A DNA stretch of 22,895 bases from Peptococcaceae bacterium UBA3937 (GTDB lineage Bacteria > Bacillota > Peptococcia > DRI-13 > DTU073). The stretch is from the NCBI GenBank assembly GCA_002385735.1, contig DGEB01000011.1:47419-70313 (forward strand), written 5' to 3'. How positions within the stretch are numbered: the stretch's first letter is position 1; each line of letters opens with the position of its first letter. Under the pieces are notes generated by a model. That model saw only the letters and a list, made by a program, of their open reading frames with translations. It made no database searches and had not been told where the DNA came from. Positions 1 to 7,660 of this stretch are shown here, piece after piece. Position numbers and translations under genes: made by a program.

Positions 1-579
<579 letters not shown>

Positions 580-596
580 CCGGATTTTTAATATCT

Positions 597-640
597 TCCC
601 CCTTTTCTGAATAGTAATTAGTAAAAAAGGAAAAGGGGGA
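597..640 (+). promoter_or_regulatory. Hairpin masking the deacetylase ribosome-binding site
   Basis: An 11-bp perfect inverted repeat, TCCCCCTTTTC (597-607) and GAAAAGGGGGA (630-640), encloses a 22-nt AT-rich loop. The right arm is the only good Shine-Dalgarno sequence upstream of the deacetylase, so the folded RNA would hide it. The hairpin is not followed by a T tract, which argues against an intrinsic terminator in the plus direction. The arrangement is seen directly; that it controls translation is inference. Confidence 0.5.
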
Positions 641-647
641 GATTCAT

Positions 648-1430
648 ATCGCGGTCATTTATTTATCGAAACATCAATTAGCGCGGGTCCTTTTCATTCT
701 GGTGATGCTCGTGGCCACCTGCGCCATTTTTCCCATACCCCTCAAAGAGGCGGCCCAAGAGGTCATCAGTGTACTGGCGGGAAATAAGCTGTTGCCCATC
801 TATGGGGTCGAAACGGGCGAAAAAAAAGTAGCCATCTCTTTTGATGCCACCTGGGGCAATACCCGTACCCCCAAGATCCTGCAAATACTTGAGGAAAGGG
901 GCCTCAAATCCACTTTTTTCCTCACCAACATCTGGCTGAAGGAATACCCGGAACTGGGTCGGGAGATTAAGGAAAAAGGGCATGAAATCGGTTTGCACAG
1001 CGCCAACCACCCTAACCTGACCACCTTACCGGTAGCCAAAATCAAGGAAGAGCTGCTGAACAACGCCCAATTAATTAAGGAAGTGACCGGTTTTGAGCCT
1101 GTTCTTTTCCGCCCGCCTTTCGGGGCATACAACAATACCGTGATCAGCACGGCAAGAGAACTAGGCTTCATTCCCATTCAATGGAGCGTGGATTCGCTGG
1201 ATTGGCAGAATCTTTCAGCCGATGGCATTTATCAACGGGTGACGAAAAAAATCCACCCCGGGGCGATAATCCTGTTCCATAATGACGGGGCTCATACGGC
1301 CGAAGCTTTAGTACCCATTCTGGATTATCTCCAAAAAGAAGGCTACCGGATTATACCCATTTCGGAATTGCTCTACCAAGAGCATTACCACATCGACCAC
1401 CGCGGTTTTCAAATCCTAAAAAAGAGCTGA
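648..1430 (+). CDS. PdaB-like polysaccharide deacetylase (NodB fold)
   Basis: This is a carbohydrate esterase family 4 (NodB homology) protein, closest in motif pattern to sporulation protein PdaB, which acts on cell-wall or cortex polysaccharide outside the membrane. Motif 1 reads SFDATWG, the PdaB variant in which the usual second Asp of TFDDG is absent. Motif 2 is HSANHP (the two metal-binding His), motif 3 RPPFGAYN, then WSVDSLDW and the final ILFHND. A signal-anchor segment (VLFILVMLVATCAIF) follows the basic stretch SKHQLAR. GTG (702) and ATG (705) fall inside this hydrophobic helix and would remove the basic residues. The only codon at good distance from the Shine-Dalgarno core (635-639) is ATC at 648, with an in-frame stop at 615. 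I therefore extend to 648 (260 aa); the conservative start is 702. Certain as a family member; the exact substrate is inferred. Confidence 0.9.
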   Translation: MAVIYLSKHQLARVLFILVMLVATCAIFPIPLKEAAQEVISVLAGNKLLPIYGVETGEKKVAISFDATWGNTRTPKILQILEERGLKSTFFLTNIWLKEYPELGREIKEKGHEIGLHSANHPNLTTLPVAKIKEELLNNAQLIKEVTGFEPVLFRPPFGAYNNTVISTARELGFIPIQWSVDSLDWQNLSADGIYQRVTKKIHPGAIILFHNDGAHTAEALVPILDYLQKEGYRIIPISELLYQEHYHIDHRGFQILKKS

Positions 1431-1487
1431 CGCAATGCAGGTAAAGACAAACCTGGCGAAGGCGAACAGGCAGGAGGCTTTGTTGGG

Positions 1488-2561
1488 ATGCAAGAGAGTA
1501 TCAAGGATTTAATCCCCTATGATCCGGGGTTGACAATAGAACAGTTGGAAAAGCAAATTGGCAAAACAATGGTTAAATTATCAGCTAATGAAAGCCTCTG
1601 GGGGCCGTCTCCCCATGTTTATGAGCTGCTACGGCAAAAAACCGCCCTCAATTATTATCCGGACGGGGCGGCGGTCAGATTGAAGCAACTGCTGGCGGAA
1701 GACTGGGAGTTAGCTCCGGATTATTTTTGCATGGGCAACGGTGCAGATGAAATCATCTTTCTCTTAGCCAATAGCTTTTTGAATCCGGGGGACGAAGCGG
1801 TAATCCCCACCCCCACCTTTAGCTCTTATGAAACAGCGGTCAGAATAGTGGGGGGGAAGGCAACCCTGGTCCCGCAGCCGGAATTAACCTTTAACCTGGA
1901 GGAAATCGCCTCCCTTACCGGCCGCAATACGAAAATGGTCTTTCTATGTAATCCCAATAACCCCACCGGCACCATTTTCTCAGCGCAGGCCCTCAAAGCT
2001 TTTCTGGCGCAAGTTTCGCCCCAAACGCTGGTCATTTTAGACGAAGCCTATTGTCACTATGTCCAGGATGCCCAATATCCTTCTTCCAGGGAACTGGTGC
2101 GGCAATACGAAAATCTCATTATTTTACGCACCTTTTCCAAAGTTTTCGGGCTGGCGGCCTTACGCATCGGTTACGCCGTAGCCTCACCAAAGCTCATTCG
2201 GGAACTCGAAAAGGTCAGGGCACCCTACAATGTCAATTCCCTGGCCCAAGCTGCCGCCATCGCGGCCTGGCAGGACAAGCCCTACTTGCAAAAGGTGGTT
2301 GATGAGACCTGCACGGAACGAACGCGGCTCATCCAAAGGCTGCAGGAATGCGGGCTGAAGCTTTTGCCGTCCCAGGCCAATTTTGTGCTAATCCGGCATG
2401 CGCAAGCCATACTTGTTGCCGAATTACTTTTACAGGAGGGCTTTTTAGTACGTAATACCGCATCCTTCGGGCTTCCGGATTGGTTCCGGGTCACCATCGG
2501 GCCAGCGGAAAAAATGGATTCGTTCATGGAGGCGGTACGGAAAGTTTTGCAGGTCATTTGA
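1488..2561 (+). CDS. hisC: Histidinol-phosphate aminotransferase family (class I/II PLP)
   Basis: A fold-type I PLP aminotransferase of 357 residues, the usual HisC length. HisC transfers the amino group of glutamate to imidazole-acetol phosphate in histidine synthesis. Visible marks are KLSANES near residue 30, YYPDG (57-61), GNGADEII, NPNNPTG (155-161), DEAYCHY (185 on), the Schiff-base lysine in TFSKVFG (Lys218) and LRIGYA with the phosphate/carboxylate Arg. ATG at 1488 follows an AGGAGG at 1472-1477 with an 11-nt gap. No other his genes are in the window, so it may equally serve aromatic amino acid transamination, as some HisC proteins do. It lies 57 bp after the deacetylase and converges on the mreB-like gene with only 10 bp between stops and no visible terminator. 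Confidence 0.85.
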   Translation: MQESIKDLIPYDPGLTIEQLEKQIGKTMVKLSANESLWGPSPHVYELLRQKTALNYYPDGAAVRLKQLLAEDWELAPDYFCMGNGADEIIFLLANSFLNPGDEAVIPTPTFSSYETAVRIVGGKATLVPQPELTFNLEEIASLTGRNTKMVFLCNPNNPTGTIFSAQALKAFLAQVSPQTLVILDEAYCHYVQDAQYPSSRELVRQYENLIILRTFSKVFGLAALRIGYAVASPKLIRELEKVRAPYNVNSLAQAAAIAAWQDKPYLQKVVDETCTERTRLIQRLQECGLKLLPSQANFVLIRHAQAILVAELLLQEGFLVRNTASFGLPDWFRVTIGPAEKMDSFMEAVRKVLQVI

Positions 2562-2571
2562 TTAGAACAAA

Positions 2572-3591
2572 TTATAACTGATTTCTGATGATTTTATCGT
2601 ACAAACGGGGATCTTCCAGCACTTTGCCGATTCCCTGGGCGACACATTCAACCGGTTCCGCCGCCAGGCGGATCGGGATACTGCCTTTGGTGGCCAGAAA
2701 GCGGTCCAGGTTTTTCAACCGGGCTCCTCCACCCGTGAGGGTAATACCCTTTTCCAGGATGTCGGACGCCAGTTCCGGCGGAGTCCGTTCGAGGGTAGAG
2801 CTAATGGCCTCCAATAAGGTATGCAAATGTTCCTGCATGATTTCCGTGATTTCTTCCAGTTCAATTTCCAGGACCGCCGGTAAACCGGTGGCCAGGTTTT
2901 TGCCTTTAATCTGATATTTTTTCTTCGCAGGCGGCGCTATGGCGTAACCTGCTTCTTTTTTTATTTTTTCCGCCGTATGCCCGCCGATATCAATGTTATA
3001 AATGCGCCGCACACCTCTGGTGATCACCTGGTTTAAGGCTTCTCCACCGGCCCGCAAAACTCGGCCCACCACAATGCCACCCAGGGAGATGACCGCGACC
3101 TGGTAACTGCCTCCCCCAATATTCACCACCATGCTGCCACGGGGTTCTTCCACTGGTAAATCGGCTCCCAGGGCGGAAGCTATCGGTTCGATAATCAGGG
3201 CCACATCCTGCGCTCCGGCTTGCCGGCAAGCCTCCAGCACTGCTCGTTTTTCCACCTGGGTAATTTCCATCGGGCAACTGATGAGAACCCGTGGTTTGAC
3301 CATCGGCTGGCCTTTAAAAGCCTGCTTGATAAAGTATTTTAACATCAGCTTGGTTGCTTCAAAATTATCAATGATCCCTTCCTTGATGGGGCGAAGGACG
3401 GCGATTTTTTCATGGATGCGGCCCAGCATTTCTTCGGCTTTCTTGCCAATGGCCAGCAGTTCTCCGGTAACCTTGTTCATGGCCACCACGGAAGGCTCAT
3501 TGCTGATAATCCCTTTTCCTTTCAGATAAGTAATGGTGTTGGAGGTTCCTAAATCGATGCCGATTGTTTTATTGGCGCGCAATCTGACCAT
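2572..3591 (-). CDS. MreB/Mbl-like bacterial actin, divergent paralogue
   Basis: A full-length MreB-family actin homologue (339 aa). MreB proteins form membrane-attached filaments that steer cell-wall synthesis. The phosphate-1 loop GIDLGTSNT (11-19) and adenosine loop LTGGGARLKNLD are intact. The phosphate-2 loop reads VVNIGGGSYQV where MreB, Mbl and MreBH have VVDIGGGTTE/D, so the conserved Asp is Asn157 and the later acidic residue is Gln. The usual IEEPMAAAIGA is IIEPIASALGA, and IGERTAE is IGGHTAE. Altered ATP hydrolysis is inferred. The start at 3591 is chosen because AGAGGAAG sits a few bases before it; an in-frame ATG lies at 3609 with no ribosome-binding site. No mreC or mreD is adjacent, consistent with an extra paralogue rather than the main shape gene. 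It is transcribed away from the decarboxylase across a shared AT-rich intergenic region. Confidence 0.9.
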   Translation of the reverse strand: MVRLRANKTIGIDLGTSNTITYLKGKGIISNEPSVVAMNKVTGELLAIGKKAEEMLGRIHEKIAVLRPIKEGIIDNFEATKLMLKYFIKQAFKGQPMVKPRVLISCPMEITQVEKRAVLEACRQAGAQDVALIIEPIASALGADLPVEEPRGSMVVNIGGGSYQVAVISLGGIVVGRVLRAGGEALNQVITRGVRRIYNIDIGGHTAEKIKKEAGYAIAPPAKKKYQIKGKNLATGLPAVLEIELEEITEIMQEHLHTLLEAISSTLERTPPELASDILEKGITLTGGGARLKNLDRFLATKGSIPIRLAAEPVECVAQGIGKVLEDPRLYDKIIRNQL

Positions 3592-3609
3592 ATAGCTTCC
3601 TCTTTTCAT

Positions 3610-3743
3610 CAGTAGTATGGTTTCATGTCCAAAAAAGTTATTGCAACAAAGATAAAAATATGGTTAAATAATTTCATTATTATCATATTTTAATATTACG
3701 ATGGAACAATCTTAAACGGTTTTCGGAAAGGCGGTGCTAGGAA
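3610..3743. promoter_or_regulatory. Divergent AT-rich promoter region, mreB-like / decarboxylase
   Basis: A 134-bp AT-rich spacer between two divergent genes must hold promoters for both. It contains a short inverted repeat, AATAAT-TTC-ATTATT (3667-3681). The plus-strand end carries AAAGGCGGTG (3727-3736), one mismatch from the ideal Shine-Dalgarno AAAGGAGGTG. On the minus strand, CATACTACT lies upstream of the mreB-like gene and resembles the -10 of sporulation sigma factors, but I could not pair it with a convincing -35. Confidence 0.4.
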
Positions 3744-5246
3744 ATAAAAATCGTCGCGCAAGAGGAAACACCACTTTACACAGCATTGAGGAACTACGTC
3801 AAAGAGGGAACCATTCCTTTCCACGTTCCCGGACACAAGCAGGGAAAAGGAACGAAGGAATTAGCCAAACTCTTGGGGCCGGCTTGTTTAAAAATCGACA
3901 TGACCTGCATGGAAGACCTCGATAATATTTGCAACCCGGTAGGGGTAATCAAAAAAGCCGAACAACTGGCCGCCCAGTTATTTCATGCGGAGAACGCCTT
4001 TTTCTTAGTGAACGGAACGACCAACGGAATTCAAGGGATGATCATGAGCGTTTGCGAACCCGGGGATAAAATTATTATCCCGCGCAATGCGCATAAATCG
4101 GTGCTGGGCGGCATTATTTTAAGTGGCGCCGAGCCGGTATATATTGAGCCGGAAATCGATGCTTTTATGGGAATCGCCATGGGCATTACGCCCGAAAAGC
4201 TGGCCCATGCCTTGAAAGAACATCCGGAAGCGAAGGCTGTGTTTGTGCTTAATCCAACCTATTACGGGATCGCCAGTGAATTATCGACCATCGTCAAGCT
4301 TGCCCACGCTTTCGGAAAAGCAGTGTTGGTGGACGAAGCCCACGGTGCCCATTTGCAGTTTGACCCCCGTTTGCCTCTTTCCGCGATGGAAGCCGGAGCT
4401 GATTTGTCCGCCTGCAGTATGCACAAACTGGGCGGTTCGTTAACCCAAAGTTCCATCCTCTTTCAGCAGGGGAAGCTGGTGAACCCGAAAAAGGTCAAAG
4501 CGGTACTCAATCTCACGCAAACCACCAGTCCGTCCTATATTCTCCTGGCCTCTCTGGATATTGCCCGCCAACAGTTGGCCCAACAGGGTGAAGAACTGGT
4601 GGCGAAAATGTACGATTTGACCATGTGGGCCCGGTCGGAAATCAAGAAAATCGAAGGGCTCTATTTACTGGGTGACGAAGAACTGGGCGACCCCGGCTGC
4701 TTTGCCCAGGACCCCACGAAAATCGTAATCAACGTGAGAGGGCTGGGACTTTCCGGCTTTGAAGCGGAGAAAATTCTCCGCAAGGATTATCATCTTCAGG
4801 TAGAACTGGCCGATTTGTTCAATATCCTGGCTTTGGTGAGCATAGGGGACGACCGGGAAAGCCTGAGCAGGTTAATCATGGCCTTACAACAAATGGCCAA
4901 TAAGCAAAAGGTCAAAAACGTGGTTAAATACTCCCTGCCCTTGCCGAAGCTGCCGGAAATGGTGGTTTCCCCCAGGGATGCTTTCTATGGAAAAACCAGA
5001 GCCCTTCCCTTTCGGAAAGCGGAGGGGGAGATTAGCGCGGAAATGATAATGGCCTACCCGCCGGGCATCCCCATCCTTTGTCCCGGGGAAAGAATTACGC
5101 GGGAAACCATTGATTATGTGAAGCTGCTTATCAAGGAAAAGGCCGTCATTCAAGGTCCGGAAGACCATGAACTAAAAACAATCAAGGTCTTGCAGAACCG
5201 GGTGCGGAAGGACAATGAGGCCGATTTCCCCTTGCGCCTGGCCTAG
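3744..5246 (+). CDS. Orn/Lys/Arg decarboxylase, SpeA/YaaO type
   Basis: A fold-type I PLP decarboxylase of the Orn/Lys/Arg family, like B. subtilis SpeA or YaaO; these decarboxylate basic amino acids toward polyamines. Marks are TIPFHVPGHKQG near the start, FLVNGTTNGIQG, IIIPRNAHKSV, the PLP ring-binding DEAHGAH, and the Schiff-base Lys in SMHKLGGSLTQ; the C-terminal domain ends in YPPGIPILCPGE. The family N-terminus (ETPLYTAL before RNYVKEG) lies upstream of the first standard start, TTG at 3786. Between 3786 and the in-frame TAG at 3738 there is no ATG, GTG or TTG. ATA at 3744 lies 9 nt after the GGCGG core and is my preferred start (500 aa). A miscalled A in the run at 3746-3750 would instead join the GTG at 3734 to this frame. 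Substrate (Arg, Lys or Orn) cannot be told from the sequence. Confidence 0.9.
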   Translation: MKIVAQEETPLYTALRNYVKEGTIPFHVPGHKQGKGTKELAKLLGPACLKIDMTCMEDLDNICNPVGVIKKAEQLAAQLFHAENAFFLVNGTTNGIQGMIMSVCEPGDKIIIPRNAHKSVLGGIILSGAEPVYIEPEIDAFMGIAMGITPEKLAHALKEHPEAKAVFVLNPTYYGIASELSTIVKLAHAFGKAVLVDEAHGAHLQFDPRLPLSAMEAGADLSACSMHKLGGSLTQSSILFQQGKLVNPKKVKAVLNLTQTTSPSYILLASLDIARQQLAQQGEELVAKMYDLTMWARSEIKKIEGLYLLGDEELGDPGCFAQDPTKIVINVRGLGLSGFEAEKILRKDYHLQVELADLFNILALVSIGDDRESLSRLIMALQQMANKQKVKNVVKYSLPLPKLPEMVVSPRDAFYGKTRALPFRKAEGEISAEMIMAYPPGIPILCPGERITRETIDYVKLLIKEKAVIQGPEDHELKTIKVLQNRVRKDNEADFPLRLA

Positions 5247-5298
5247 CTTTCGCGAATCATGCACCGCTATAGAATACTTTGCTTGAACCAGACCGGCT

Positions 5299-6213
5299 TT
5301 AGTCAAGAAATAAGATACCCAACGCCTTGTATTCAGGATAACCCACCTGGCCGGTTGTTTCTAAATCGCATTGCGTTTGCAGCTTTTTCACGGCCTGCTC
5401 CGTCGCCGGACCAAACAGGCCGTCGGCCCGGCCTTGCAAATAACCTTTCAGGATCAGCTTTTCCTGCACATAAGCAACGGCGGCCGATTTCGTGCCCACC
5501 TGTAATTTTTGGATGCCTCCGGACAGGTAACTGAAGGGATTGCCGAGCACATAGACCGGCGTCCCGTGTTTGAACCACGGATAGATGGTTTCCACGTCCT
5601 TATTAAACATCCGGAAACAACCATGACTGGCCATGGACCCAATGGACCAGGGCTTGTTGGTTCCATGGATTCCATATACTCCCCAGGGGACATTTAAACC
5701 CAGCCACCGGGTGCCAAATCCTGTTCCCCAGTTGACCGCTTTACTGGTGATTCGCCAATGGCCGAGGGGAGAAGGGGTATCTTTTTTTCCGATGGCCACG
5801 GGGAATTGGGCATAGGGCTTTCCGTCATTCAAAACAATCAACTTACAACGAAAAGTATCCAGCACGACGCAAACCTCACCATCCGGTGGGGCTAATTTTT
5901 TGTGGGCAGCCTGGGTTGCCTTTAATTCCGTCAGCTCGGCCAGCTTTTGCCAGTCAGCGGCTTTGACGATTCCGTCCACGGTGAGTCCCGCAGCTTTTTG
6001 AAATGCTTTCAGTGCCTTAGTGGTTGCCCCATTATCTTTCCCGGTGATGGGCGGCTGGTAATAACCCAGCCGGGCGAGGGCGATTTGCAATTCTTCTATG
6101 GTAAGCTCACAGTCCAGCAGGTCGCCACACTGGTATAAAACAGCAGCTGAAGCGAACATGCTTGGAGCGAGCAGGAACAGGATAAACAGCAGGAAAACAA
6201 CGTAACCCTTCAT
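5299..6213 (-). CDS. Exported L,D-transpeptidase (YkuD) with two peptidoglycan-binding domains
   Basis: An extracytoplasmic peptidoglycan cross-linking enzyme making 3-3 links, or attaching groups, through a catalytic cysteine. Order: signal peptide (about 1-24, long hydrophobic core ending ASA), PG_binding_1 repeat (about 35-95: LQIALARLGYY, TTKALKAFQKAAGL), YkuD catalytic domain (about 113-225), then a second PG_binding_1 repeat (about 238-298: YVQEKLILKGYL, TEQAVKKLQ). The active-site signature is HGTNKPW followed by SHGCFRM, with the catalytic Cys near residue 199. The start at 6213 is preferred over 6219 because AAAGGG directly abuts the 6219 ATG but is 6 nt from the second. It converges on the decarboxylase with a 52-bp gap and no clear terminator. 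The substrate-side role, vegetative wall or spore cortex, is not determinable. Confidence 0.93.
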   Translation of the reverse strand: MKGYVVFLLFILFLLAPSMFASAAVLYQCGDLLDCELTIEELQIALARLGYYQPPITGKDNGATTKALKAFQKAAGLTVDGIVKAADWQKLAELTELKATQAAHKKLAPPDGEVCVVLDTFRCKLIVLNDGKPYAQFPVAIGKKDTPSPLGHWRITSKAVNWGTGFGTRWLGLNVPWGVYGIHGTNKPWSIGSMASHGCFRMFNKDVETIYPWFKHGTPVYVLGNPFSYLSGGIQKLQVGTKSAAVAYVQEKLILKGYLQGRADGLFGPATEQAVKKLQTQCDLETTGQVGYPEYKALGILFLD

Positions 6214-6447
6214 GCTCATCCCTTTCTTGCGAAGATCTTTTACTAAGTGTTATTTTCCCACAAACCGTTCTGTTCATACCTTAAGGAAAGCGTAAGCTGT
6301 TCGCTTTAGGAAAAAACCACCAGCGACCGGCAGGGCGGAAACATAACACTTTCGCCGCCGCTTTATTCATATAGTGTAATACCGAAAGAAAACGACCGAA
6401 CAGACGGAAGGACGAAAGATAAATAACGGAGGAAGGAGGAAACCGAA

Positions 6448-7569
6448 TTGCGTAGCCTGGGACTTGTTCTCTCCGGCGGGGGAGTGCGCGGGAGTGCCCA
6501 TATTGGTGTGCTGCAGGCATTACACGAGGCCAACATCAAACCTACCTATATCTCCGGAACCAGTGCGGGATCGATTGTGGCGGGGCTTTATGCTTATGGT
6601 TACAGCCCTCAGGAAATGCTGATCATCGCCAAAAGATTATCCCGAAGAAGCTATGATCTGGATTACCCCGGCATCATTACTTCCCTCATCAATTTCTTTT
6701 TTGTCGGGAAACCGACCATCAGCGGGCTGGTGCAGGGCGACTATTTGGAAAGGTACTTTACCAATCTCACAAAGGGCTGTGATCTCAAAAGCGTGAAAAT
6801 GCCTTTGGCTATTACCGCCGTGGATATTAATAACAGTAAAATCGTGGTCTTTACCTCTTTGCCGGTCACATCCCATCTCTCTGCGGGACTTTCCCGCCGG
6901 AAAGACCTTTCCGCTTTTTCCCGCTTGAAAAATGCGGCGGAACCCTTCTGGTGGAAAGAGGCTTCCGGCCGCTTCCGGTTGAAATATACCTTCCCCGGTG
7001 CCGGCCCGGCCTTTTCTGTCCACTCCGCAGCAGCCCTGGCAACGCCCTCAACTGCTCCTCAGGCAACCCTTTCCGTTCCTGCGGCAGTTGTTTCTTCTGC
7101 AGTTCTGACCACAGCCTGCACCAGGGAGCCTTCTTTAAAGGACGATGATTATGTCTTTCTCAATGACGTGCGCCTTGCGGAAGCCATCAGAGCCAGTATC
7201 GCCATTCCGGGCATCTTTAAACCGAAAATGATCCAAAAAATGCGGCTGGTGGACGGAGGAATCAGGGCCAATTTGCCCGTGGAAATAACCCGCATGATGG
7301 GCGCCCAGAAGGTGATTGCCGTAAATCTTAGCTACAACGGGCGGCCGGTTCCGGGCGTGGACAATATCCTGGAAATCTCCCTGCAGGCCATCGATTTAAT
7401 GGTCTATCAAATCACCAGACCCAGCATCCAATCGGCCGACATTATTATTACCCCGGAAATAGAATACGTGCAGCAAGGTGATTTGAGCAAAATCGACCGA
7501 CTGGTGCAAAGCGGCTACCAGGCGACAATGAAATTAATGCCCCGCATCCGGCAATTAGTGTATAATTAA
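6448..7569 (+). CDS. Patatin-like phospholipase with an atypical insertion
   Basis: A patatin/RssA-type serine acyl hydrolase using a Ser-Asp dyad on lipid acyl chains. The oxyanion loop GGGVRG (10-15), nucleophile elbow GTSAG (37-41, Ser39) and catalytic Asp in VDGGIRANLPVE (Asp269) are all present. TTG at 6448 follows GGAGGAAGGAGG. Between ITAVDINNSKIVVFTS and DDDYVFLNDVRLAEAIRASIAIPG, which are adjacent or nearly so in ordinary family members, there are about 90 extra residues (about 138-231). They are rich in Ala, Ser, Pro and Thr, with a basic first half. The frame stays open, so the gene is not obviously broken. The protein lacks a signal peptide, so it is probably cytoplasmic. The insertion may affect lid or substrate access; that is inference. 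Confidence 0.9.
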   Translation: MRSLGLVLSGGGVRGSAHIGVLQALHEANIKPTYISGTSAGSIVAGLYAYGYSPQEMLIIAKRLSRRSYDLDYPGIITSLINFFFVGKPTISGLVQGDYLERYFTNLTKGCDLKSVKMPLAITAVDINNSKIVVFTSLPVTSHLSAGLSRRKDLSAFSRLKNAAEPFWWKEASGRFRLKYTFPGAGPAFSVHSAAALATPSTAPQATLSVPAAVVSSAVLTTACTREPSLKDDDYVFLNDVRLAEAIRASIAIPGIFKPKMIQKMRLVDGGIRANLPVEITRMMGAQKVIAVNLSYNGRPVPGVDNILEISLQAIDLMVYQITRPSIQSADIIITPEIEYVQQGDLSKIDRLVQSGYQATMKLMPRIRQLVYN

Positions 7570-7584
7570 AAAAGAACAGGCGGG

Positions 7585-7600
7585 ATATGGTATAATTAAA
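7585..7600 (+). promoter_or_regulatory. Probable extended -10 promoter for the miaB-mutSL cluster
   Basis: TGgTATAAT (-10 hexamer at 7591-7596) is a consensus extended -10 for the housekeeping sigma factor, about 70 bases upstream of miaB and just after the patatin gene stops. The -35 region is poor (TTAAAA at 7566-7571, 19-bp spacing). A second TATAAT overlaps the end of the patatin gene at 7561. The -10 sequence is seen; activity is inferred. Confidence 0.5.
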
Positions 7601-7660
7601 GCGATATTCTGGAAAGAAAAAGGATCGATTAAAGGATTAAGATAAAAGAGAGGTCAACTG

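Noticed and set aside
3667..3681. AATAAT-TTC-ATTATT as a Fur-type operator
   Set aside because: Only one half fits a Fur box; in such AT-rich DNA the inverted repeat is expected by chance.
6285..6311. AAAGCG...CGCTTT hairpin as a terminator upstream of the patatin gene
   Set aside because: The stem is only 6 bp, with a 9-nt loop and no T tract on either strand after it.
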